In this document: one piece after another, positions 6,998 through 14,288 of the stretch | Layout of the letters: each line of letters starts with the position of its first letter | Position numbering within the stretch: the first letter of the stretch is position 1 | DNA from: an uncultured Clostridia bacterium | Lineage (GTDB): Bacteria; Bacillota; Clostridia; Christensenellales; CAG-917 | DNA: 41,311 nt | Assembly (NCBI GenBank): GCA_934254835.1 | Contig: CAKQMI010000010.1 | Location: 1-41,311 of the forward strand | Reading direction: 5' to 3' | Notes under the pieces: model-generated | What the model was told of the DNA's origin: nothing | What the model saw: only the letters and a program-made list of their open reading frames with translations | Database searches by the model: none | Translations under genes and position numbers: made by a program

Positions 6998-9153
6998 AGA
7001 AGGAAAAATTATTGAACGCAATCGGTCAGATTGACGACAACTTTATTACCGAAGCAAAACCCGAAGTGAAAACGCAAAAGAAAAAGGTCAAACCTCAGTG
7101 GTTTGCGCTGTTGGCGGCGTGTCTTATTTTGGCGATTTGCATAAGTATCGTGACGCCGTTGTCGCTTGGCAACAAAGAAGCGGGCAAAGTCACGATGGAA
7201 ATCAACCCCGGCGTCGAGTTCACTATCGCAAGAAACGGTAGCGTCAAAGCGGTGCGCTTTATTAACGACGACGCGAAAGACGTCCTTGGCGCATTGACGC
7301 TGAAAGGACACGACCTCAGAACCGCAATTATGCTGACAATCTCGGCGTACAAGGCGGGCGGTTATATGGACAGAAACGACACCGTTTTGGTATCGTTCAA
7401 CAAACAACTGAGCGAAAATAAGAAATTGCAAAAATCGGTGGCTGATAACGTGCAGTCCGCTCTGGAAGAAACAAATGCCGTGAATACGTTGGTGTACGTC
7501 AAGGAGGCGGACAGCAAAGTTACCGCAGAAATCGCCAAAAAGTACGGCGTGTCCGTCGGCAAGGCAAAACTTATCGAAGAAGCGTCGAAAGTCAGCAGTC
7601 TGACGGTTGACGATCTTGCCAAACTCCCGCTGGACGAATTGGTCAATTTGCAAGAAAAAGTCGATTACAAAGTCCTTTCCACAAGGTTTATCGGGATTCT
7701 CCGCGCCAAACAAATCGCCCTTCAAGATTCCGGCTGTGTCAACAGAGTCACTTTCACCGAGGCTGTCCTTGTCGATGGCGGAATTAAAACCCCGTATTAT
7801 CGTCTTGTGTTCAACGACAGGCACGTCGAGTGGACTTATCGTATCGACGCAACGAGCGGTGCTATCATGGAAAAAAGCAGTGTAGTGTTCTTTATTTCGC
7901 TGGAAGAAGCAAAAGAAATTGCGTTGAAGTTTGCGAACGTGAACGTCGAGGTCGAAGAAAAAGTCGTCTTTACAAGGGAAGAGTTGAACCGCAATCAAGG
8001 TCGTCCCTGCTGGATTTTGGAATTCTATACCAAAGCGTTCCAATACGTTGTCAAAGTTGACGCCAAAACCGGCGATGTCATCTATTTCGATTATCACATC
8101 GACATTAGAGACGCAAAGGAAATCGCGGCAAAAGACGCAGGCGTGTTCGACGAATTTTCAAAACTCGTGTTCACCGTCGAGGAATACGTCGGAGGCGGAA
8201 TCAAAACCCCGTACTTCTACTTCGTGTTCAACAACGAAAAAACGCAGTGGACTTATAAGATTGACGCAACGCTTGGAACCGTCCTTGAAAAAAGCAAATC
8301 AGAAATTATGATTTCGCTGGAAAAAGCAAAAGAAATTGCGTTGAAAGACGCGGGTATCGAAAATCCCGAAACCGTTACTTTCACCAAGGAAGAATTGAAC
8401 CGCAATCAGGGACGCCCGTGCTGGATTTTGGAATTTTATACCGAAAAATATCAGTACACTTACAAAATCGACGCGATCTCGGGCGAAGTAGATACTTTGG
8501 AAAGCACTAAGTTCATCAATATTTTGAGGGCGAGGGAAATTGCGTTGAAAGACGCGGGTGTTTTTGAAAATATCGAAAAAATCCACTTCACCACCGAAGA
8601 ACTGATCGCAGGCGGTGGAATTAAAACCCCGTACTTCTTATTCGTTTTCAACAACGGAATCACGCAGTGGACTTATCGCATTGACGCAATTAACGGTACC
8701 GTGCTTTCAAAAAACGAGGAACGCATTTGGATTACCCTTGCCGAGGCGAAAGAGATTGCAATCATGGACGCAAATATCGGCGAGTCGCTGGAAATCGTCT
8801 TTACAAAGGAAGTTTTAAGTCGAAATAAAGGACGTCCGTGCTGGATCTTGGAGTTCTACGCCGGGAAATACCAGTACAGTTACAAAATCGATGCAAACTC
8901 GGGCGAAATTATCTCAAAAACCCAGTACCTTTACATCGAAAAAGCAAAACAAATCGCACTTAAAGACGTTTTTTCGGGAGCGGTCGCAAACAACATTACC
9001 TTTACCGCTCAAGAATTGATTGACCTTGAAAGAACCCCGTACTTCTACTTCGTATTCAACGACGGCGAAACACAGTGGTCTTACTACATCGACGCAGTCG
9101 ACGGAACTATCCTCTTAAGAGCGAAAGAAGCTTTATCGGTCGAAAAAAGCTAG
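6994..9153 (+). CDS. RsgI-like anti-sigma factor with seven PepSY-type repeats
   Basis: This 719-residue protein has a short cytoplasmic N-terminus (1-36) expected to hold the sigma factor. One membrane helix follows (about 37-53), then an RsgI-like middle domain at about 64-225 (KVTMEINPGVEFTIARNGSVKAVRF is the hallmark). The rest lies outside the cell and consists of seven PepSY-like repeats of about 65-70 residues. Two repeat types alternate. Type A has GIKTPY-(x)-FVFN with WTYRIDA, and type B has NRNQGRPCWILEFY with YKIDA, in the order A-B-A-B-A-B-A. Each type B unit carries one cysteine (RPCW). Ectodomains of RsgI proteins sense external substrates. A PepSY array might instead bind a protease or cell-wall component; no ligand can be named. 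It overlaps the sigma gene by four bases. Confidence 0.88.
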   Translation: MKKEKLLNAIGQIDDNFITEAKPEVKTQKKKVKPQWFALLAACLILAICISIVTPLSLGNKEAGKVTMEINPGVEFTIARNGSVKAVRFINDDAKDVLGALTLKGHDLRTAIMLTISAYKAGGYMDRNDTVLVSFNKQLSENKKLQKSVADNVQSALEETNAVNTLVYVKEADSKVTAEIAKKYGVSVGKAKLIEEASKVSSLTVDDLAKLPLDELVNLQEKVDYKVLSTRFIGILRAKQIALQDSGCVNRVTFTEAVLVDGGIKTPYYRLVFNDRHVEWTYRIDATSGAIMEKSSVVFFISLEEAKEIALKFANVNVEVEEKVVFTREELNRNQGRPCWILEFYTKAFQYVVKVDAKTGDVIYFDYHIDIRDAKEIAAKDAGVFDEFSKLVFTVEEYVGGGIKTPYFYFVFNNEKTQWTYKIDATLGTVLEKSKSEIMISLEKAKEIALKDAGIENPETVTFTKEELNRNQGRPCWILEFYTEKYQYTYKIDAISGEVDTLESTKFINILRAREIALKDAGVFENIEKIHFTTEELIAGGGIKTPYFLFVFNNGITQWTYRIDAINGTVLSKNEERIWITLAEAKEIAIMDANIGESLEIVFTKEVLSRNKGRPCWILEFYAGKYQYSYKIDANSGEIISKTQYLYIEKAKQIALKDVFSGAVANNITFTAQELIDLERTPYFYFVFNDGETQWSYYIDAVDGTILLRAKEALSVEKS

Positions 9154-9232
9154 AACTAAAATCTCCATAAAGTAACAAGAAAAATTTAACAAATCCTTAA
9201 ATCTATCATTCAGACAAAATAACAAGGTCAAT

Positions 9233-9276
9233 CGCAAAGCCGAACGCAAGCCGTTCGGCTTTTCATTTGCGGTTTT
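9233..9276 (+). terminator. Terminator of the sigma/anti-sigma operon
   Basis: AGCCGAACG (9238-9246) pairs with CGTTCGGCT (9252-9260), followed by TTT. A second pairing of CGCAAA with TTTGCG encloses it and runs into T6. Confidence 0.8.
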
Positions 9277-9318
9277 TTATGTTTGGCTTTTATTGTGTGA
9301 ATTTTGATAGTGCGTTAT

Positions 9319-9360
9319 GAGAGTAACTCTCTTTTACGTTCCCGCCTTTTAATTTATAAT
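9319..9360 (+). promoter_or_regulatory. ccdA promoter with upstream palindrome
   Basis: TTTACG (9333-9338), a 16-bp spacer and a perfect TATAAT (9355-9360) form the promoter. The palindrome GAGAGTAACTCTC (9319-9331) touches the -35 box and is a plausible regulator site. Because the -10 box overlaps the first possible ATG at 9359, the gene must start at the later ATG at 9389. Confidence 0.6.
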
Positions 9361-9388
9361 GATGAAAAAAAGGGAGTGGTCACGATAT

Positions 9389-10300
9389 ATGGATTTTTTA
9401 TTGACGTTTCTTGAAGGACTTGCGTCGTTTGTATCGCCGTGCATGCTCCCGATGATACCGCTGTATTTATCCTACTTTGCGGGCGACGAGGACGACGAGG
9501 AAGAAAGTGCGGAAATCGTCACGGACGGCGAAGTCACGGAAGACAAGACGGAAGTCGCCACGGACGAGAAAGTCACGGAAGACAAGTCGGAAGTCGTCAC
9601 GGACGGCGAAGTCACGGAAGAAAAGACGGAAATCGTCACGGACGGCGAAGTCACGGAAGAAAAGACGGAAGTCGCCACGGACGGCGAAGTCACGGAAGAT
9701 AAGACGGAAATCGTCGCGGACGAGGAAAGTGCAAAAGACAAGAAAAAAGAGAACAAGAAAAAGTATCGCGTACTTGTCAGGTCGCTGTTTTTCGTGCTCG
9801 GATTTACGCTTATGTTCGTCGTGTTCGGCGGGCTGGTGGGACTTGTCAGCGGATATATCAACAAATACAAAACCGTCATCAATATCGTTGCGGGCGTCAT
9901 CGTCATAATATTCGGACTGTCGTATATCGGGCTGTTCGGACTGCCGTTTTTCAAGGGACTGAAAAAGTCCTATAAGATAAACAGCGTGTGGTCGGCGTTC
10001 CTGTTCGGCATGGTGTTTGCGGTGGGCGTCGGACCTTGTACGGGCGCGTTTTTGGGATCGGCACTTGCGCTGGCGTCAACGTCGGGGACGGCGTTAAAGG
10101 GCATAATCCTTTTGCTGTTTTATTCGATGGGCATAGGCATACCGTTTATAATCACCGCGCTGTTGACGGACAAAACCAAAAAGTTGTTCGGGTTTATCAA
10201 GCGACACTTCAAAGTCGTCAAAATCGTCAGCGGAAGTCTGCTGATTGTGATGGGAATACTGCTTGCAACGGGCGTAATGGACAAGCTTATAAAAGTCTGA
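9389..10300 (+). CDS. ccdA: CcdA-family thiol-disulfide transporter with acidic repeat insert
   Basis: CcdA proteins pass electrons from cytoplasmic thioredoxin across the membrane to extracytoplasmic thiol proteins. The 303-residue product begins with MDFLLTFLEGLASFVSPCMLP, which is typical of the family, and carries the two key cysteines (Cys18 in SPC, Cys217 in GPCTGAFLG). About six membrane helices follow the family pattern. Unusually, residues 32-125, between the first and second helices, are a charged insert containing five 13-residue repeats of the form VTDGEVTEDKTEV, ending in a lysine-rich stretch. The start at 9389 was chosen because the upstream ATG lies in the -10 box. Its partner, the TlpA-like gene at 10594, originally lay 17 bases downstream, before element B inserted between them. 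Confidence 0.9.
   Translation: MDFLLTFLEGLASFVSPCMLPMIPLYLSYFAGDEDDEEESAEIVTDGEVTEDKTEVATDEKVTEDKSEVVTDGEVTEEKTEIVTDGEVTEEKTEVATDGEVTEDKTEIVADEESAKDKKKENKKKYRVLVRSLFFVLGFTLMFVVFGGLVGLVSGYINKYKTVINIVAGVIVIIFGLSYIGLFGLPFFKGLKKSYKINSVWSAFLFGMVFAVGVGPCTGAFLGSALALASTSGTALKGIILLLFYSMGIGIPFIITALLTDKTKKLFGFIKRHFKVVKIVSGSLLIVMGILLATGVMDKLIKV
9518..9712 (+). repeat. Five 39-bp tandem repeats inside ccdA
   Basis: Five in-frame 39-bp units encode acidic 13-residue repeats (residues 44-108 of CcdA). The units are nearly identical in DNA, so copy number may vary between strains. Since 39 is a multiple of three, changes would keep the frame. Confidence 0.85.
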
Positions 10301-10577
10301 TGCCAACCGTAAATAATGCGAACTGTGCCAAAACGCCGATATTTCCGTGCTTTTTGGCAATTACTCACTTGTAGTACAAAAAGTACAACTGCGTTCGTCT
10401 TTCCCAAAAATCATCGAAAATCTCGACGGTTTGGTCTAAGGAGTATTGCCACCGCGTTTTTAGACGAAAACAAGGCACGCGAGCGGGTTAATACTGTATG
10501 TATAAGCCGTGAGCGTAACGATGTTTTAGTCAAAAACACGGAGCAAGACCACAGTTCGTATTATTCACGGTTGGCAT
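10300..10577 (-). mobile_element. MITE-like element, copy B
   Basis: This copy is reverse-oriented and has the same 278-bp length as copy A, bounded by AT-GCCAACCG and CGGTTGGC-AT. It begins at the last base of the ccdA stop codon and ends 16 bases before the TlpA-like start. Removing it with one AT leaves a 17-base gap that contains the ribosome site AGGAGG, so it split a compact two-gene operon without damaging either ORF. Confidence 0.8.
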
Positions 10578-10593
10578 AAAATAGGAGGCAAAA

Positions 10594-11142
10594 ATGGACA
10601 AGAAAACAAAAAAAATGCTGATGACGACTTTGCTTATTATTGTGTTTGCAGGGATTGTTGCCGGGGCGTATTTCGGATATAAAAAACTGTCGGGAACGCG
10701 CTCGCCAAGTGGGCAAGGCACCATAAAAAACAAGGGCGACTACAAAAACTTTACAATGACCGACGTGGACGGAAACGAGGTTAAATTGTCGGATTTTATC
10801 GGTAAACCCGTGATTATCAACTTTTGGGCGTCTTGGTGTCCGCCGTGCAAAGCCGAACTTCCGCACTTTGACAAGTTGGCAAAAGAGTACAAAGGGCAGG
10901 TGCATTTTCTGATGGTGAACGTCGAAAGCAACAATAAAGACGCAGTCAAAAACTTTGTGAAAAACAACGGCTATACCTTCCCGCTGTACTTCGACAAAAA
11001 CGAGAGCGGTTCAAACGCTTATTCGGTGAAGAGCATACCGCTGACGGTGTTCATTACCGCCGACGGCAAAATCGGAGAAAAACGCCTCGGTGCGATGAGC
11101 GAAGCGGTGCTGAGAGATTATATAAAGCAATTATTGAAATAA
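10594..11142 (+). CDS. TlpA/ResA-like membrane-anchored thioredoxin
   Basis: This 182-residue protein is anchored by one N-terminal helix (about 10-30) with the catalytic domain outside. The active site is WASWCPPCKAELPHF near residue 85; CPPC is typical of TlpA/ResA reductants. A later cis-Pro region (SIPLTVFI) is also present. The ribosome site AGGAGG is at 10583-10588. As the gene after ccdA, it should receive electrons from CcdA and pass them to exported disulfides or oxidised methionine reductases. The MsrAB lipoprotein at 14285 is the obvious nearby client, as in the pneumococcal CcdA/Etrx/MsrAB system. Confidence 0.9.
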   Translation: MDKKTKKMLMTTLLIIVFAGIVAGAYFGYKKLSGTRSPSGQGTIKNKGDYKNFTMTDVDGNEVKLSDFIGKPVIINFWASWCPPCKAELPHFDKLAKEYKGQVHFLMVNVESNNKDAVKNFVKNNGYTFPLYFDKNESGSNAYSVKSIPLTVFITADGKIGEKRLGAMSEAVLRDYIKQLLK

Positions 11143-11157
11143 AAAATATTAAATTTC

Positions 11158-11189
11158 GCAACCATCGCCAATTTTTGTTGTCTATATAA
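11158..11189 (+). promoter_or_regulatory. Candidate ECF-type promoter of thioredoxin gene
   Basis: GCAAC (11158-11162), 17 bases with a T5 run, and GTCTATATA (11180-11188) mirror the element before the sigma gene at 6337. Identity extends through ATTTTTGTTGTCT. It lies about 35 bases before the trx start. Confidence 0.45.
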
Positions 11190-11222
11190 GTGAGGGTTGC
11201 GCAATGTAAAAAAGGAGTATTT

Positions 11223-11540
11223 ATGATCATAAAAGGAAACAAAGGGAACTTTCAGGAAGAAGTTTTGTCGTCAAAAGGGATTGTCCTTATGGACTTTTAT
11301 GCGACTTGGTGCGGACCGTGCAAAGCACTTTCGCCCATACTCGAAGAGGTCGATAAAAAATATGACGGCAAAGTAAAAATCGTCAAAGTGAACGTCGACG
11401 AGGAAGAAAGTCTTGCCACGAGATACGGCATTGCAAGTATCCCCACGGTGATTTTTTTCAAGGACGGAAAGACGGTTGCGACGTTTGTCGGACTTCGCGG
11501 ACTTGCCGAAATCTCAAAGATTATCGACAAGCATTTGTGA
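11223..11540 (+). CDS. trxA: Thioredoxin
   Basis: The start ATG at 11223 follows AAGGAG (11212-11217). The 105-residue product is a full-length cytoplasmic thioredoxin with the standard active site (FYATWCGPCKALSP), the conserved YGIASIPTVIFFKDGK segment containing the cis-proline, and no signal peptide. It is the natural electron source for CcdA. Its promoter resembles that of the sigma factor operon, which suggests induction by the same stress signal. Confidence 0.95.
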   Translation: MIIKGNKGNFQEEVLSSKGIVLMDFYATWCGPCKALSPILEEVDKKYDGKVKIVKVNVDEEESLATRYGIASIPTVIFFKDGKTVATFVGLRGLAEISKIIDKHL

Positions 11541-11655
11541 TGAGGTATCCGTTTTAAGAGTTCCCGCTGAACGCGCGGGCGACGTTTATTAACAATTTAT
11601 TATGGATTTATTCGGCTCGCGCCGTATAAATAAATACATTTGAAAGGAGCAGAGT

Positions 11656-13752
11656 ATGAAAAAACATTTATTGATGGCGATTTCGCTGATTTCTGTACTC
11701 GTTGTCGGCATGACCGTCTTTGCGGCGTGTGGCAAAAAACACAATTTCTCAAAGACTTACACCTATGATAACGAATATCATTGGCACGCTTGTTCCGACA
11801 AGGACTGCAAAGAAGTGAAAGATAAGGCGAAACATACCTACGGCGAATGGAAAATAACCAAAAAACCCACCGCCACCGAAAAGGGTATGAAAACTCGTTA
11901 CTGCACCGTTTGTACGAAAAAACAAACCGAGGAGATTCCCGCGCTTCAAGCCAACCCCGTGACCTTGAAAGAGGGCGCAATGCTTGACAAGAAGTACGAC
12001 GGAAAAGCCGTTATGTTCTCGAAAGAACAATTCAATTTCATGGGCACCGGCGCGGTCACGTTTATGTACAAGATGGGCGAGGACGAATGGACGGCGGAAG
12101 CCCCCATGGCAGTCGGCGCGTACAAACTCAAAGTGATGGTTGCCGAATCCGATATGTATCAAGCGGGCGTTGCCGAGTTTGACTTTGAAATCAAAAAAGG
12201 CGACAACAGCATCACCTTGAAAGACGGCGAAATGCTTGGTAAAACTTATGACGGAACCGCCGTTGAAATCACCAAAGAGAAGTTCAACGTGATGGGCACC
12301 GGCGATGTCACCTTCAAGTTCAAAGCAGTTGACGCAGAAGAATGGGTGGACGAAGCCCCCATGGTGGTCGGCAAATATCAAGTCAAAGTCATGGTCGCTG
12401 AGTGCATGAACTACAATGCGGGCGAAAAAGTGTTCGACTTTGAAATCAAGAAAGCCGAAAACAACGTAACCTTGAAAGAGGGCGAAACCCTTGACAAAGT
12501 TTACGATGGTTCGGCAGTTGCTTTCACAAAAGAGCAATTCAACTTTATGGGCACCGGCGATGTCTCCTTCATGTTCAAAGCAGTTGACGCAGAAGAGTGG
12601 ACGACGGAAGCTCCCATGGCAGTCGGCGCGTACAAACTCAAAGTGACGGTTGCCGAAACCGATATGTATCAAGCGGGCGTTGCCGAATTTGACTTTGAAA
12701 TCAAAAAAGGCGACAACAGCATCACCTTGAAAGACGGCGAAATGCTTGACAAGAAGTACGACGGCGAAGCAGTTGCTTTCACAAAAGAGCAATTCAACTT
12801 TATGGGTGACGGCGCAGTCTCCTTCAAGTTCAAAGCAGTTGACGCAGAAGAATGGGTGGACGAAGCCCCCATGGCAGTCGGCGCGTACAAACTCAAAGTG
12901 ATGGTTGCCGAAACCGATATGTATCAAGCGGGCGTTGCCGAATTTGACTTTGAAATCAAAAAAGGCGACAACAGCATCACCTTGAAAGACGGCGAAATGC
13001 TTGACAAGAAGTACGACGGCGAAGCAGTTGCTTTCACAAAAGAGCAATTCAACTTTATGGGTGACGGCGCAGTCTCCTTCAAGTTCAAAGCAGTTGACGC
13101 AGAAGAATGGGTGGACGAAGCCCCCATGGCAGTCGGCGCGTACAAACTCAAAGTGATGGTTGCCGAAACCGATATGTATCAAGCGGGCGTTGCCGAGTTT
13201 GACTTTGAAATCAAAAAAGCCGACAACAGCATCACCTTGAAAGAGGGCGAAATGCTTGGTAAAACTTATGACGGAACTGCCGTTGAAATCACCAAAGAGA
13301 AGTTCAACGTGATGGGAACCGGCGACGTAACGTTTATGTTCAAGGCAAAAGCCGAAGGCGATGACAAATGGACGGCGGAAGCTCCCATGAATGCAGGCGA
13401 ATACCAAGTCAAAGTCATGGTCGCTGAGTGTATGAACTACAATGCGGGCGAAAAAGTATTCGACTTTGAAATCAAGAAAGCCGAAAACAGTATCACCTTG
13501 AAAGAGAGCGTAACGCTTGGTAAAGTTGCAGACGGCACTCCCGTTGTAATCACTGCCGATATGTTCAATTTCATGGGCGAAGGCGCGGTTACCTTTATGT
13601 TCCAAACCGGTGACGGCGAATGGACAAATACCGCTCCCTCGGCGGAAGGCGCACACAAAGTGAAAGTTATGGTAGCAGAAAGCGCAAACTATAAAATGGC
13701 AGAAGCGATTTTTGAATTCACCATCACCCCTCCTGCACCCGTTGTTGAGTAA
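11656..13752 (+). CDS. Surface lipoprotein with seven MBG/YDG-like repeats
   Basis: This 698-residue protein has a lipoprotein signal peptide (residues 1-24, FAAC with Cys25). A Cys/His-rich module follows at about 30-97 (YHWHAC, DC, RYCTVC), of a kind seen in Firmicutes surface proteins and possibly metal-binding. Residues 100 to the end are seven repeats of 85 residues with the pattern TLKDGEMLDKKYDG...FNFMG...EAPM.VGAYKLKVMVAE...FDFEIKK, resembling MBG/YDG Ig-like domains. Repeats 4 and 5 are almost identical. Such stalks usually display or bind ligands at the cell surface. No sortase motif is seen, so it is lipid-anchored. A good ribosome site (GAAAGGAG) precedes the ATG. Its neighbours are redox genes, but no direct link is evident. 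Confidence 0.85.
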   Translation: MKKHLLMAISLISVLVVGMTVFAACGKKHNFSKTYTYDNEYHWHACSDKDCKEVKDKAKHTYGEWKITKKPTATEKGMKTRYCTVCTKKQTEEIPALQANPVTLKEGAMLDKKYDGKAVMFSKEQFNFMGTGAVTFMYKMGEDEWTAEAPMAVGAYKLKVMVAESDMYQAGVAEFDFEIKKGDNSITLKDGEMLGKTYDGTAVEITKEKFNVMGTGDVTFKFKAVDAEEWVDEAPMVVGKYQVKVMVAECMNYNAGEKVFDFEIKKAENNVTLKEGETLDKVYDGSAVAFTKEQFNFMGTGDVSFMFKAVDAEEWTTEAPMAVGAYKLKVTVAETDMYQAGVAEFDFEIKKGDNSITLKDGEMLDKKYDGEAVAFTKEQFNFMGDGAVSFKFKAVDAEEWVDEAPMAVGAYKLKVMVAETDMYQAGVAEFDFEIKKGDNSITLKDGEMLDKKYDGEAVAFTKEQFNFMGDGAVSFKFKAVDAEEWVDEAPMAVGAYKLKVMVAETDMYQAGVAEFDFEIKKADNSITLKEGEMLGKTYDGTAVEITKEKFNVMGTGDVTFMFKAKAEGDDKWTAEAPMNAGEYQVKVMVAECMNYNAGEKVFDFEIKKAENSITLKESVTLGKVADGTPVVITADMFNFMGEGAVTFMFQTGDGEWTNTAPSAEGAHKVKVMVAESANYKMAEAIFEFTITPPAPVVE
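12715..13224 (+). repeat. Two near-identical 255-bp repeats in the lipoprotein gene
   Basis: The two units (12715-12969 and 12970-13224) differ only near their 3' ends (GAATTT/GAGTTT and GGC/GCC). This points to recent duplication or gene conversion and to possible copy-number variation. The other five units are more diverged. Confidence 0.85.
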
Positions 13753-13789
13753 TAATTAAGATCTTATTCCCTATATTCCCCTAAGCGAA

Positions 13790-13817
13790 GCGCGACGTTG
13801 CATTATGCACGTCGCGC
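13790..13817. terminator. GC-rich hairpin after the lipoprotein gene
   Basis: GCGCGACGT (13790-13798) pairs with ACGTCGCGC (13809-13817) around a 10-base loop. No T-run follows, so it may be a Rho-related end, a 3' stability hairpin or part of a regulatory region. Confidence 0.5.
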
Positions 13818-13943
13818 AACGTACTTAAAATGTTGCAAAATTGTTGCAAACGTGTCGCAATTTTTCGGGGATTTTCGGCGGTAAGGTTTGCTAAACTTTA
13901 ATTGTAAGCACAAGGCTTAACAAAACGAAAGGAGTGTAAACCT

Positions 13944-14288
13944 ATGAAAAACGAAAAATCTTTGAAAACAAAAAAGATAGCGCTTGTATCGATAATAGTT
14001 GTTTTCGCAGTTTCCGCAATTACGCTTATGTCGATATTCCTGCCCAAGCAAAAGAAGGCGTTGGCAACGCAATCCGCAAAGACTGCCGAGGCGTTGAAGA
14101 ATAACGGAAAAACCGTCACAGAAATCGAGAATTTGGAGGCGGAATACCAAAAGTCTTTTGACTGAAAAGCAAACCTTTGGGAAAAGTACTTTGCAGAACT
14201 TCAAAACTGCGGAGAAATTAAAGCCTACAACAAAGAAGGAGCGGTATTTGAAATATCGTTGCCGAAAAATAAAGGAGGCAGAAGATGA
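13944..14288 (+). pseudogene. Small membrane protein gene with internal TGA
   Basis: The ORF starts after AAAGGAG and encodes a short basic N-terminus, one membrane helix (about 13-33) and a helical tail, stopping at TGA (14163-14165) after 73 codons. In the same frame, another 40 codons (KANLWEKYFAELQNC, GAVFEISLP) run to a TGA at 14286-14288. That TGA overlaps the ATG of msrAB in the ATGA style of coupled genes. This indicates a 114-codon gene with one nonsense codon, probably TGG changed to TGA (FDW). Selenocysteine is less likely because no SECIS-like hairpin is apparent. The product is not recognised. Linkage suggests a role with MsrAB. Confidence 0.65.

Noticed and set aside
9359..9361. 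Upstream ATG for ccdA
   Set aside because: It overlaps the -10 box TATAAT, so the transcript would start after it. The ATG at 9389 gives the canonical CcdA N-terminus.
9439..9908. Arg/Ser/Lys-rich frames across the ccdA repeat region
   Set aside because: They are alternative-frame readings of the 39-bp repeats with no start signals.
11749..13656. A 635-codon open frame on the minus strand opposite the repeat lipoprotein
   Set aside because: It is the antisense shadow of a periodic coding sequence. The plus-strand frame has a ribosome site, signal peptide and recognisable repeats, while the minus frame has none of these.
13833..13856. TTGCAAAATTGTTGCAA direct/inverted repeat as another ECF-type promoter
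   Set aside because: No GTC element occurs at the 17-base spacing seen in the other two sites.
14163..14165. Selenocysteine codon in the small membrane protein
   Set aside because: No convincing SECIS hairpin follows the TGA, and a Trp codon change explains it more simply. The idea is kept only as an alternative.
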